The position numbers were made by a program, and so were the translations under genes. The notes under the pieces were generated by a model. The model saw only the letters and a list, made by a program, of their open reading frames with translations, was not told the DNA's origin and did no database searches. From Clostridiales bacterium (GTDB lineage Bacteria; Bacillota; Clostridia; Lachnospirales; UBA12420), in the NCBI GenBank assembly GCA_003452395.1, contig DMOI01000008.1, forward strand, positions 29,641 to 45,897: a DNA stretch of 16,257 nt. Direction: 5' to 3'. The stretch's first letter is position 1; each line of letters opens with the position of its first letter. Below, in pieces: positions 6,398 to 14,040 of the stretch.

Positions 6398-9300
6398 ATG
6401 AGAAGAATTTTAAGGGAAAAGCAATTATTAAATTTGAGCATGGTAAGACATGAGGCGACTAGAGACAAGACCTATAGTGATGGTGTAGACTATTATTTGG
6501 ATGGGAATATTTCGAGTATGGAGTATTATGATGATGAGCTTAAGGTAGTGGGTGCTGTAGAAGGAAGAGACGAGTATTATCAGACCGTAATATTTGAAGA
6601 TAGAAGTTTTGCTGAGATTAAAAAATTCGAGTGCACGTGCCCTGCGTATTATTTGTATCCAGGACTGTGTAAGCATTTAGTTGCTATATTGCTTGCCTTT
6701 TCTAATGAAGGAACAGTACAAAAAAGCTTTAATGAAAATAATATACAACCTATGAAAAACATATTTAGGAATGATAGACTTGAGGCTTTAAAAAGAATAA
6801 TTGCACCTGAGATTGTGTTGCAAGATAGAAAACAAGTTATTATTAAGCCGATGATAAGAAGGGAAATTAATAGATATGGCAGGCAAAACCCTATGGAAGT
6901 CACTTTCATGGTAAGAGAAGATGGTGCACGAGAATATAAGATGCAGCATATATCGAGATTTGCAGATAGTTTTATGCGAAAATCAAGTTATGAATTTGCA
7001 AAAAAACTTATATATAATCCAAAGGATCACTTTTTGAGCGAGACTTCGAAAAAGCTTATAGAGTATATATATGAGAGGTCTTTAGATGGATCGTATGATT
7101 ATCAATCAGCTAATAGAGGAGAGATTTTCTTAAATGATAGGGCGGCAGAGAGTTTTTTAAGGGTTTTATATAGATGGGGAATACCTTTTGACTATGAAGA
7201 TGGATATGTAGTAATAAAAAATGCTATAATAGAAGATGAAAATCTTGAACTGAATGTTATGATTGAAAAGGATAAGGATGATACAAGGATAAAATATAAT
7301 GGTGAGAGAACCAAGAGTATGATACCAATGGTATCTAGTGGAAGCTTCTTAGTTTATGGGAATAGTGCAAATTCGGAACAGAAAATATGGTATGTGTCGG
7401 ATGAAAAAAAGTCAAAGTATGAGTTTGTCCGATATATGGGAGAAAATGATGGTAACGTAAATCTAGGAAAGTGCAGACACGAAGATATTGCAGTGATAGT
7501 TTCTAACATGAATAAAGTTGCTAAAAATTTTGCTATTGCAAAGAATTTGTCTGACAATATTGTAAAAGAAGACTTGATTGCAACTGCGTATTTAGATAAA
7601 TACGAAGATGGAGTAAGTATAAAACTTGAATACGTTTATGGTGGGGAAAGGATAAATCCGCTTGCTACTGAAAAAACAGAGAAGATAATAATGAGAGATG
7701 AAAAAAGAGAGACCGAAATAAAGATGTGTGTAGAAAACGTTGGATTTGGTGTGAGTGATGACATTTATATACTTGATAATACGGATTACATATATGATTT
7801 TATAAGTAATGACCTTGAGGAGTTAAAATTAAAGATTGATGAAATATACTATAGTGATGATTTTAAGATGATAAAGGTAAATCCAAAAACGAGCTTTAAA
7901 GCTAGTACGCGAATGGGAGATAATAATTTATTGGATATTACCTTTGATTACGGTGATATAAAAAAGGAAGAAATCCGTGACATTTTACATGCGTTTAAAC
8001 AAAAAAGGAAATATCATAGACTGAAAGATGGTAGCTTTGTAAATTTGAATGATGAAAATATATTGCAGATGCATGAAATTATTGAGGATTTAGATATAAG
8101 TGATAAAAAGCTTTTGGCTGAAAAAATAACAATACCTATATTTAGGCTGATGTATCTTGATAGCAAACTAAAAAGCTTAGATAATTTTATTTTGGATAAA
8201 GATAAGATACTTAGCAAGCTGATTAAAGACATAAGGACGGGGACACATATAAAACATGAGGTACCAGCTGTAGTAAAAGGTATACTCCGTGAATATCAAG
8301 AAGAAGGGTACAAGTGGCTTAAGACTCTCGATAATTATAATTTTGGAGGAATACTTGCTGATGATATGGGGCTTGGGAAAACGCTTCAGTTTATATCGTT
8401 CTTACTTTCAGTAAATAGCGAGAAGCAGCATCCTAATTTACTTATAACTCCGACTTCGATTGTGTATAACTGGCAATCTGAGATTGAAAAGTTTGCGAAT
8501 GGTAAGTTTAAAGTAGGGATAATATCAGGAAATAAAAGTGAGAGAAGAATAGTTTTAGAAAATTATCGTGAGTATGATATACTTATTACTTCTTATCCCC
8601 TAATTAGGAGAGATGGGCATTTGTATGAAGAAAAGACTTTTGAATATGTAGTGTTAGATGAGGCACAGCATATAAAAAATCACACTTCGATAACTGCGAA
8701 GACCACAAAGATATTGAATGCAAAAAGAAGATTTGCACTAACAGGAACACCTATAGAAAACAATTTACTCGAGTTGTGGTCGATATTTGATTTTATACTT
8801 CCTGGTTATTTGCATTCATATAATAAGTTTTTAACTAAATATGACAGAAAAATAATTCATGATAATGACAAAAAGACTTTAGAAAATTTAAATAGGCATG
8901 TTGCTCCTTTTATATTAAGGAGGTTAAAGAAAGATGTACTTAAAGAACTTCCTGATAAGATAGAAACCAAAATGATAACTGAGCTTACAATAGAGCAAAA
9001 GAAAATGTATGTAGCAGAGCTAAGCAAAGCTAAAAAAGAAATAAGTGAGGAGATACAAAACGAGGGATTCGCTAGAAGCAAGATAAAAATACTCGCAATT
9101 CTTATGAGACTAAGACAAATATGCTGTCATCCAGCAGTTTTTGCCGAAGGATATAAAGGCGGAAGTGGTAAACTAGAGTTGTTAAATGAGCTTGTAGATG
9201 AGATAGTAGAAAGAAATGGAAAGGCATTAATTTTTTCACAATTTACATCTATGCTTAAAATAATACAAGATGAATTAAAGAAAAAAGGTATAGAGTATCT

Positions 9301-9673
9301 GTATTTAGACGGTAGCGTGAAGTCAAGTGAAAGACTAAATTTAGTTAATGAGTTCAATAATGGGTCGATAAAAATTTTCTTGATATCTTTAAAAGCAGGA
9401 GGAACAGGATTAAATTTAACTAGCGCAGACACCGTAATACATTATGATCCATGGTGGAACCCAGCAGTTGAGACTCAAGCTACTGACAGGGCACATCGTA
9501 TAGGACAGAAAAATGTAGTACAAGTGATAAAAATAATCACAAAAGGAACGATAGAGGAAAAAATATATGAGATGCAGCAAAAGAAGAAGGAATTGATAGA
9601 TTCAGTAATAAAAGAAGATACAAGCCCAATAGTTGCACTGTCTGAGAAGGAAATATATAGCTTATTTGAGTGA
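6398..9673 (+). CDS. SWIM zinc-finger SNF2-family DEAD/DEAH-box helicase
   Basis: 1091-residue Swi2/Snf2 ATPase, expected to translocate on double-stranded DNA and remodel nucleoprotein complexes. A SWIM zinc motif lies at residues 79-93 (Cys79, Cys81, Cys91, His93: CTCPAYYLYPGLCKH). A bacterial SNF2-associated region fills about 100-620. The helicase core follows: GGILADDMGLGKTLQF (Walker A, about 648-663), VVLDEAQHIKN (DEAQ box, about 750-760), ALTGTPIENNLLELWS (motif III), FILRRLKKDVLKELP, LIFSQFTSML (motif IV), LISLKAGGTGLNLTSADTVI (motif V) and QATDRAHRIGQ (motif VI, about 1025-1035). All helicase motifs look intact. The ribosome site AAGGGGC is weak to fair. It sits 52 bases downstream of the ATPase gene and may share its promoter. 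The exact role is not known. Confidence 0.95.
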   Translation: MRRILREKQLLNLSMVRHEATRDKTYSDGVDYYLDGNISSMEYYDDELKVVGAVEGRDEYYQTVIFEDRSFAEIKKFECTCPAYYLYPGLCKHLVAILLAFSNEGTVQKSFNENNIQPMKNIFRNDRLEALKRIIAPEIVLQDRKQVIIKPMIRREINRYGRQNPMEVTFMVREDGAREYKMQHISRFADSFMRKSSYEFAKKLIYNPKDHFLSETSKKLIEYIYERSLDGSYDYQSANRGEIFLNDRAAESFLRVLYRWGIPFDYEDGYVVIKNAIIEDENLELNVMIEKDKDDTRIKYNGERTKSMIPMVSSGSFLVYGNSANSEQKIWYVSDEKKSKYEFVRYMGENDGNVNLGKCRHEDIAVIVSNMNKVAKNFAIAKNLSDNIVKEDLIATAYLDKYEDGVSIKLEYVYGGERINPLATEKTEKIIMRDEKRETEIKMCVENVGFGVSDDIYILDNTDYIYDFISNDLEELKLKIDEIYYSDDFKMIKVNPKTSFKASTRMGDNNLLDITFDYGDIKKEEIRDILHAFKQKRKYHRLKDGSFVNLNDENILQMHEIIEDLDISDKKLLAEKITIPIFRLMYLDSKLKSLDNFILDKDKILSKLIKDIRTGTHIKHEVPAVVKGILREYQEEGYKWLKTLDNYNFGGILADDMGLGKTLQFISFLLSVNSEKQHPNLLITPTSIVYNWQSEIEKFANGKFKVGIISGNKSERRIVLENYREYDILITSYPLIRRDGHLYEEKTFEYVVLDEAQHIKNHTSITAKTTKILNAKRRFALTGTPIENNLLELWSIFDFILPGYLHSYNKFLTKYDRKIIHDNDKKTLENLNRHVAPFILRRLKKDVLKELPDKIETKMITELTIEQKKMYVAELSKAKKEISEEIQNEGFARSKIKILAILMRLRQICCHPAVFAEGYKGGSGKLELLNELVDEIVERNGKALIFSQFTSMLKIIQDELKKKGIEYLYLDGSVKSSERLNLVNEFNNGSIKIFLISLKAGGTGLNLTSADTVIHYDPWWNPAVETQATDRAHRIGQKNVVQVIKIITKGTIEEKIYEMQQKKKELIDSVIKEDTSPIVALSEKEIYSLFE

Positions 9674-9700
9674 TGGGGCTATGTAGGATATTGGGGTTAA

Positions 9701-9826
9701 GGTCCTCCCCCTGTCAAGGGGGAGTTAGAGGGGGTCATAGAATAAGAATCAAAATAATGTGACCCCACCTAACCTCCCCTTCGCAGGGGAGGGATAAACA
9801 AAGTTCCCTCCTACAAAGAAGAGGGA
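9701..9826. repeat. GC-rich triple-hairpin repeat cluster (MITE/REP-like)
   Basis: Three hairpins rich in C/G runs stand out in AT-rich DNA: TCCCCCT/AGGGGGA (9706-9712 with 9717-9723), CCTCCCCT/AGGGGAGG (9773-9780 with 9785-9792) and TCCCTC/GAGGGA (9805-9810 with 9821-9826). The first unit and the second also form a long imperfect inverted repeat with each other (AGTTAGAGGGGGTCA near 9723-9737 against TGACCCCACCTAACC near 9759-9773). It lies between the helicase and TPR genes and probably ends up in the TPR leader. No transposase is present. Confidence 0.65.
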
Positions 9827-9858
9827 GTTTGAGGGATAATCGCAAAAAGGAGGATGAC

Positions 9859-11208
9859 ATGGAGAAAAGATATTATATAATTTATAGTAAAGAAAATGCA
9901 GAAGATATTAAGAAACTGGTTGTGGATTTTAAAAATGTTGGTATAATAATTATAAGACAAGAACTTGACAAAAAAGAGAAGTTCAATTTGAAGAGTCTAA
10001 AAGTTCGTGGAAATGAGCAGAAAGAGCTTGATGATGACTCAGTACTTTTATTTTATGTTTCGAGTCCTGTAGAACATGTATCTATGCCAAAAACTTATGA
10101 AGAACATGCAATATATATATACAAGGATGAAAAAGTAGAAAATGGAGAACGGTATGTATTATTAGATAAACTTTATGATAATTACTATAAAGATTTACTA
10201 CAATTATCAGAACATGAAAAACTTAATGAGTGTATTGAGCTTTTTAAAATAAAAGCTATTCAAGATGATTTAGAGAAGGATACGGAGTTGTCTAAGTTTG
10301 CAGAAAAATATGGTGAAACTAAAAATTACTTAACGCTCAAAGCAAATACGATTTACCGTAGGAAGCAGTTTAAAGAAGCACGAGAACTGATGGATAAAGC
10401 ACTTACTATAACCTTAAATAATGCGAAGGAAAACTTTGAATATGCTATATTATTAGAAGAGTATTATGAGGAGTACAGCAAAGCCTGTAAGTATTATGAA
10501 AGGGCGATTGAGCTAGATGAAAAATCTTACGAGGCATACTTTAATCTAGCAGTAATTTATACCAAACATTTTAATAATTATACAAAGGCATATGGGTATT
10601 ATGATATGCTGATTGCAGCAGGCAAGGCAGATGAGAGGGTTTATTATAATAAAGCGATAATTACTATGAAAACAACGGGAAATGTAGAGGAAGCAATAGT
10701 ATTGTATAAAAAAGCTATAGAAATTGATCCTAAACACTTTTCAGCATACAATAATATGGCCAATTTGTACCTAAAGGAGCTTAATGATCCAGACAAAGCT
10801 AAAGAATGCTACGAAAAAGCAATAGAGATAACTGATAAAGACTTTGGAGTATATTTTAATCTTGGTAATATATATAAAACTTGTTTTAATGATTATAAAA
10901 AGGCTAAAGAATGTTATGAAAACTCAATTAAAGCAGAGGATAATATATATGCAAGAATGAATCTTGCAGTTTTACTTGAAGAAAACCTTGCTGATTATAA
11001 AGAGGCAATAAAAAATTTTATGAGAGTACTTGAAATTCAGCCAAATAATATAACTATAATGAATCAGATAGCTAAAATATATGAACTCGAAAATGATTAT
11101 AAAAATTCGTTAAAATATTATCAGAAGATGCTTGAATATAAGGCTGATGATGCATCAGCAAAATATAATATTGCTAGGATGAAGCAGAAATGCAAGAGAG
11201 AGAAATAA
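9859..11208 (+). CDS. TPR-repeat protein with TIR-like N-terminal region
   Basis: 449 residues from ATG 9859, chosen because AAAGGAGG ends 5 bases upstream; an upstream TTG at 9829 lies inside the repeat cluster and has no ribosome site. Residues about 1-125 (RYYIIYSKENAEDIKKLVVD, then VGIIIIRQELD and SVLLFYVSSP) recall the alternating strands and helices of a TIR-like domain, but I cannot identify the catalytic Glu with confidence. From about residue 160 to 445 there are seven to eight tetratricopeptide repeats (for example AKECYEKAIEITDKDFGVYF, NLGNIYKTC, EAIKNFMRVLEIQPNN), a protein-protein interaction solenoid. There is no signal peptide or membrane segment, so it is cytoplasmic. It may be expressed with the helicase gene or from an unseen promoter. 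Function unknown. Confidence 0.85.
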   Translation: MEKRYYIIYSKENAEDIKKLVVDFKNVGIIIIRQELDKKEKFNLKSLKVRGNEQKELDDDSVLLFYVSSPVEHVSMPKTYEEHAIYIYKDEKVENGERYVLLDKLYDNYYKDLLQLSEHEKLNECIELFKIKAIQDDLEKDTELSKFAEKYGETKNYLTLKANTIYRRKQFKEARELMDKALTITLNNAKENFEYAILLEEYYEEYSKACKYYERAIELDEKSYEAYFNLAVIYTKHFNNYTKAYGYYDMLIAAGKADERVYYNKAIITMKTTGNVEEAIVLYKKAIEIDPKHFSAYNNMANLYLKELNDPDKAKECYEKAIEITDKDFGVYFNLGNIYKTCFNDYKKAKECYENSIKAEDNIYARMNLAVLLEENLADYKEAIKNFMRVLEIQPNNITIMNQIAKIYELENDYKNSLKYYQKMLEYKADDASAKYNIARMKQKCKREK

Positions 11209-11238
11209 GTCGAATTTCACGAAAAACTTTTTAATCTA

Positions 11239-11267
11239 TTGCAAATAATGTAGATATTTGTTACAAT
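11239..11267 (+). promoter_or_regulatory. Promoter of second pilin-like gene (TTGCAA-N17-TACAAT)
   Basis: TTGCAA (11239-11244), 17-base spacer, TACAAT (11262-11267) preceded by TGt (extended -10). It predicts an untranslated leader of about 165 bases (11275-11441). I looked for a known riboswitch in that leader (c-di-GMP riboswitches precede some clostridial pilin genes) and recognised none. Confidence 0.55.
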
Positions 11268-11441
11268 AGTATTAGGTGGACTCTTTGTAATTGCAACATA
11301 CTAAGAATTGACTAGCGTATTTTGCAAATATAGACTTAGGTATAGTAGTAGAACTAATACATGAACTAAGTGGATGCGACAAATTAGGATAACCAAAATC
11401 ATAATGTAAGGCAAAAATGCTAAACTAGAGGAGGGAATAGG

Positions 11442-12818
11442 TTGAAAATTAAAAATGGAAAGTTGAAGTATAAAAGATACAATAAAAAAGGATTTACATT
11501 ACTTGAGTTACTTGCAGTACTAGTAATACTAGCGGCACTTGCAACAATAGCAATACCGATATTTACAAACAAAAGCGAAATATCAAAGCAGATAGCACAT
11601 AATGAGAATGTACGACTGCTGCAGCAACAAGGGAATGCATATCTTTTGTCAGTAGACTCAGTGCCACCAGAGACAACGAATATAACACAGTTGATGGTAG
11701 ATAACGGATTTATAAAAGAAATACCAACCAATCCATTAACATCAGGACCACAAGCAGGAGCATATATAGTAACAGTAGGGCCAGTAGGAAATGCATCAGT
11801 AAACAAAACAGTAGTAGAAGTAACAGGAATAGCAAGTGGAGGCGGAGGTGGAGGAGAATCGCCACCAGTAACAATAGCAGAAGGAGCATACATACAATTC
11901 GGAAACTATACAGCAGAAAATAGTGAAACATCTGTAATAACAACGGAACCAATAATATGGAGAGTAATCAAAAAGCAAGAAATAGATGCAACAAAAGAAG
12001 GGGAAGAACTACTACTGCTTGCAGACAGAATAATAACAATGAAACCGTATGACGCAAAAGAACCGGGGAATACAGGAGGGGATGGTTTTAGGGACGATTA
12101 CGGTAGTAATTACTGGGGCAATAGTAATATAAGAGAATGGCTGAACAGTAATGAAGCAACAGTGGCATGGACAACGCAAGCACCAAATGCAGCAAATGTA
12201 TGGTTTCATGCTCCAAGCGGTGGAGCAGTAAACACATATGATACAGAAGCAGGATTTCTTACAAATTTAACAGCAGAAGAAAGAGCACAGATAGTAGATG
12301 TAACACATAGAACAATAGTATATAATGCGCTAGATGGACATGATGGAGGAGATGCAGCACACGGATATAATAGTACGGGAGTAGATGAATCAGTATCAGT
12401 GGCACCAGGGAATAACTATAACACAGCATGGTATAAAAACACAATAGATACAGTATTTATATCAAGTTTAGGTGAGTTAGCAGATTATGTAGATGGAGTA
12501 TTAGTACATCCAAGTACAGAAACAGACTATCAAATAGCATATACAACACAGCAAGCTAGAGATCAAAGTAATTATGTAGGTGATCCAGCTAATGATAGTA
12601 CTGCATTATATTATTGGACAAGAGATGCTGATCCAGCTTTTTCATGTAGTATTCGTTATGTAAGCTCAGGCGGTGCTGTAAACAGCAGTGGCAACGGAAC
12701 CCATTACGGTGATGTGGGAGTTCGTCCGGCTTTATACTTAAGCTCGTCAAGTATGACGTTAGGGGCTGAGAGCGGAGCGACACCAGCAACGGCGTACACG
12801 ATAACGAGCTTCAATTAG
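11442..12818 (+). CDS. Type IV pilin-like protein with DUF6273 (C-type-lectin-like) domain, second paralogue
   Basis: 458-residue prepilin-like surface protein. The leader ends in Gly17; the mature protein would begin FTLLELLAVLVILAAL with Glu at position 5. A pilin-like helix and head are followed by a flexible ASGGGGGGESPP linker and then a DUF6273 domain (IIWRVI, LLLADRIITMKPYDAK, NIREWLN, DTEAGFL, FISSLGELADYVDG, YYWTRDA, GVRPALYL). Compared with the paralogue at 207-1772 the Ig-like module is replaced by the Gly linker; the N-terminus and DUF6273 core are closely similar, with identical DNA runs such as 21 bases around 12238-12258. Start TTG has a good GAGGAGGG site 6 bases upstream. Codon use is strongly A-ending until about 12600, then mixed. 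It is flanked by its own promoter and a weak terminator. Confidence 0.88.
   Translation: MKIKNGKLKYKRYNKKGFTLLELLAVLVILAALATIAIPIFTNKSEISKQIAHNENVRLLQQQGNAYLLSVDSVPPETTNITQLMVDNGFIKEIPTNPLTSGPQAGAYIVTVGPVGNASVNKTVVEVTGIASGGGGGGESPPVTIAEGAYIQFGNYTAENSETSVITTEPIIWRVIKKQEIDATKEGEELLLLADRIITMKPYDAKEPGNTGGDGFRDDYGSNYWGNSNIREWLNSNEATVAWTTQAPNAANVWFHAPSGGAVNTYDTEAGFLTNLTAEERAQIVDVTHRTIVYNALDGHDGGDAAHGYNSTGVDESVSVAPGNNYNTAWYKNTIDTVFISSLGELADYVDGVLVHPSTETDYQIAYTTQQARDQSNYVGDPANDSTALYYWTRDADPAFSCSIRYVSSGGAVNSSGNGTHYGDVGVRPALYLSSSSMTLGAESGATPATAYTITSFN
12612..12728 (+). other. GC-rich hypervariable tail of second DUF6273 domain
   Basis: Residues about 391-429, between YYWTRDA and VRPALYL. Bases 12661-12720 are about 55% GC by hand count, clearly above the rest of the gene. 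Encoded residues (DPAFSCSIRYVSSGGAVN and on) are rich in Ser, Gly, Asn and aromatic positions and differ from the first paralogue at most positions, while both flanks are conserved. Confidence 0.6.
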
Positions 12819-12844
12819 AAAATGCCTTAGATGGGCTTTTCTAA
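12815..12844 (+). terminator. Possible terminator after second pilin-like gene
   Basis: TTAGAAAA (12815-12822) pairs with TTTTCTAA (12837-12844); an inner GCC/GGC extends the stem with a one-base bulge. The stem includes the stop codon. There is no long T-run after it, so efficiency is uncertain. Confidence 0.45.
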
Positions 12845-12942
12845 TATAAACATACTTAATTTTAGGTATTAACCTGTGTGAGGGAACTGATTTTTAATAT
12901 TCATACTGCAAGGTACCGGTAATATATGACTTGAATTAAAGC

Positions 12943-13095
12943 GGGCGGTTCCTTCTTTTTAGGAACTGTCCTCATGAAAAAAACAAATACATAAGAAGAT
13001 ATTAAACCAAGTCAAGAAATAAAGAACTATAATACAAAAGTTACTAATTCGAAGGTTAATAAAAGGGACAGTTCCTAAAAAGAAGGAACCGACCC
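12943..13095. repeat. REP-like element with 25-bp inverted ends (BIME/MITE-like)
   Basis: The 25 bases at 12947-12971 are the exact reverse complement of 13066-13090. Outside them GGG (12943-12945) matches CCC (13093-13095) with a one-base offset. Each end is itself a hairpin (GTTCCT...AGGAAC), and the ends carry the GGGACAGTTCC motif I associate with REP-type repeats in Clostridia. The AT-rich core of 94 bases has no open reading frame of note. The rest of the 405-base gap 12819-13224 holds only the pilin terminator and the next promoter. No transposase is present, so mobilisation would be in trans. Confidence 0.75.
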
Positions 13096-13155
13096 TGAAA
13101 GAGATAAAAAACATACAAAACATTAAAAAGAACATAAAAAAGCAAGAAAAAATAT

Positions 13156-13184
13156 TTGACAATTGTCATTTTTTCTGATAAATT
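13156..13184 (+). promoter_or_regulatory. Promoter of acetate transporter gene with palindromic -35
   Basis: TTGACA (13156-13161), 17-base spacer, TAAATT (13179-13184). The -35 sits inside a perfect 12-bp palindrome TGACAATTGTCA (13157-13168), a possible operator. The leader would be about 35 bases. Confidence 0.55.
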
Positions 13185-13224
13185 AATATATTGTATTGCA
13201 TAATATAAAAATCAGGAGGATAAC

Positions 13225-13842
13225 ATGAGCACAAATCAAACACAGGACGTAAAAGTAGTAAACGCAGATCCATCGGCGTTAGGGTTATTTGGACTTGCAA
13301 TGGTAACATTAGTAGCATCATCACAGAAGCTTGGTATTACAGACGGGACTGCCTTTATAATACCATGGGCAATTTTTTTGGGGGGATTTGCACAATTATT
13401 TGCGTGTATTAATGACTCAAAGAGACAAAATGTTTTTGGAACAGTAGCATTCGGAGGATATGCATTTTTTTGGTTTGGAGTGGCAACTTCTTGGCTTATC
13501 CAGGCAGGAGTATTTGGACAGGAATTGGCTAGTAAGGTGGATACAAGGCAATTAGGCGTTGCATTTGTAGGATATTTAATATTTTCTGTATTTATGACAA
13601 TAGGTGCAATGGAGACTAATAAAGTGTTATTTATGATTTTCTTTTTCATTGATTTATTATTCATTGGACTTGCAGCAACATCTTTTGGTATTATGCCTGA
13701 AGTATCACATAAACTAGCGGCATACTCAGAACTTATCATTGCATTACTATCTTTTTATGCTTCGGCAGCAGCAGTATTAAATGCTCATTTTGGTAGAATT
13801 TTCTTACCAACGGGCAAAGCATTTGGAATATTTAAGAAGTAA
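13225..13842 (+). CDS. GPR1/FUN34/YaaH (SatP) family acetate transporter
   Basis: 205-residue integral membrane protein with six predicted helices: about residues 17-35, 48-66, 74-96, 108-126, 135-156 and 165-189. The family signature near the N-terminus appears as DPSALGLFGLAMVTL (usual form N-P-x-x-L-G-L; Asn is replaced by Asp here). Further family features are PWAIFLGGFAQLFA and FGGYAFFWFGVATSWL. The family moves acetate and succinate, usually as a proton symporter or channel. Ribosome site AGGAGG lies 6 bases before ATG. It is flanked by a REP-like element and the aspS leader promoter and so is probably monocistronic. The Asn-to-Asp change is worth noting but may be normal in Firmicute members. 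Confidence 0.9.
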   Translation: MSTNQTQDVKVVNADPSALGLFGLAMVTLVASSQKLGITDGTAFIIPWAIFLGGFAQLFACINDSKRQNVFGTVAFGGYAFFWFGVATSWLIQAGVFGQELASKVDTRQLGVAFVGYLIFSVFMTIGAMETNKVLFMIFFFIDLLFIGLAATSFGIMPEVSHKLAAYSELIIALLSFYASAAAVLNAHFGRIFLPTGKAFGIFKK

Positions 13843-13879
13843 TTTTAATTACAAAAAAGTAACAAATTATATATATGTA

Positions 13880-13908
13880 TTGACAATAAGAAAATTGCAT
13901 ATTATAAT
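13880..13908 (+). promoter_or_regulatory. Consensus promoter of the aspS leader
   Basis: TTGACA (13880-13885) and TATAAT (13903-13908) with a 17-base spacer; a perfect consensus match. Transcription should begin near 13915, giving a leader of about 310 bases to the leader-peptide ATG and 380 to aspS. Confidence 0.85.
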
Positions 13909-13920
13909 AGTAGTAATAAT

Positions 13921-14025
13921 TTACGAGTGTACCTAAGTTGATACTTAGCGGTACAGGCGCAAAGCTACACAAGCTTGGAAAATCCAATCTTGGAGTCGTA
14001 ACAGACTTCTTAGATTGGATTTTTT
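13921..14025 (+). ncRNA. Riboswitch-like leader element with terminator, class not recognised
   Basis: The RNA can fold as a three-way junction. P1 pairs TTACGA (13921-13926) with TCGTAA (13996-14001). P2 pairs GTACCTAAG (13929-13937) with CTTAG-CG-GTAC (13944-13954), loop TTGATA. P3 pairs AAGcTTGG (13971-13978) with CCAAtCTT (13984-13991). Joining P2 and P3 is AGGCGCAAAGCTACAC (13955-13970). P3 uses bases that alternatively form the 5' arm of an intrinsic terminator: AAATCCAATCT (13980-13990) with AGATTGGATTT (14012-14022) and a T6 run. P1/P3 and terminator exclude each other, as in a transcriptional riboswitch. The CGCAAAGCTA core resembles the P2-P3 junction of c-di-GMP-I (GEMM) riboswitches, but the GAAA tetraloop, receptor and 5' GGCAAA are missing. 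Confidence 0.55.
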
Positions 14026-14040
14026 GTTATATTTAAAACA

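Noticed and set aside
9829..9858. TTG start giving ten extra N-terminal residues in the TPR protein
   Set aside because: It lies just after the repeat cluster with no ribosome site, while AAAGGAGG sits 5 bases before ATG 9859.
11275..11441. A riboswitch in the 165-base leader of the second pilin gene
   Set aside because: No aptamer signature or convincing terminator/antiterminator pair could be recognised; only the ribosome site GAGGAGGG is clear.
11420..11893. 157-codon minus-strand open frame opposite the second pilin
   Set aside because: Shadow of the A-ending codon bias of the pilin gene; Pro/Val-rich low-complexity translation without a start signal.
1572..12728. A complete diversity-generating retroelement with both pilin tails as variable repeats of one template
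   Set aside because: No reverse transcriptase or template repeat is present in the window, and the two tails differ at many synonymous third positions, which adenine-directed mutagenesis from one template would not produce.
13236..13739. 167-codon open frame on the minus strand opposite the acetate transporter
   Set aside because: No ribosome site, composition expected from the reverse of a membrane-protein gene, and the plus-strand gene has clear family motifs.
13921..14001. A canonical c-di-GMP-I (GEMM) riboswitch
   Set aside because: Only the CGCAAAGCTA junction matches. The GAAA tetraloop in P2, the tetraloop receptor in P3 and the 5' GGCAAA strand are absent.
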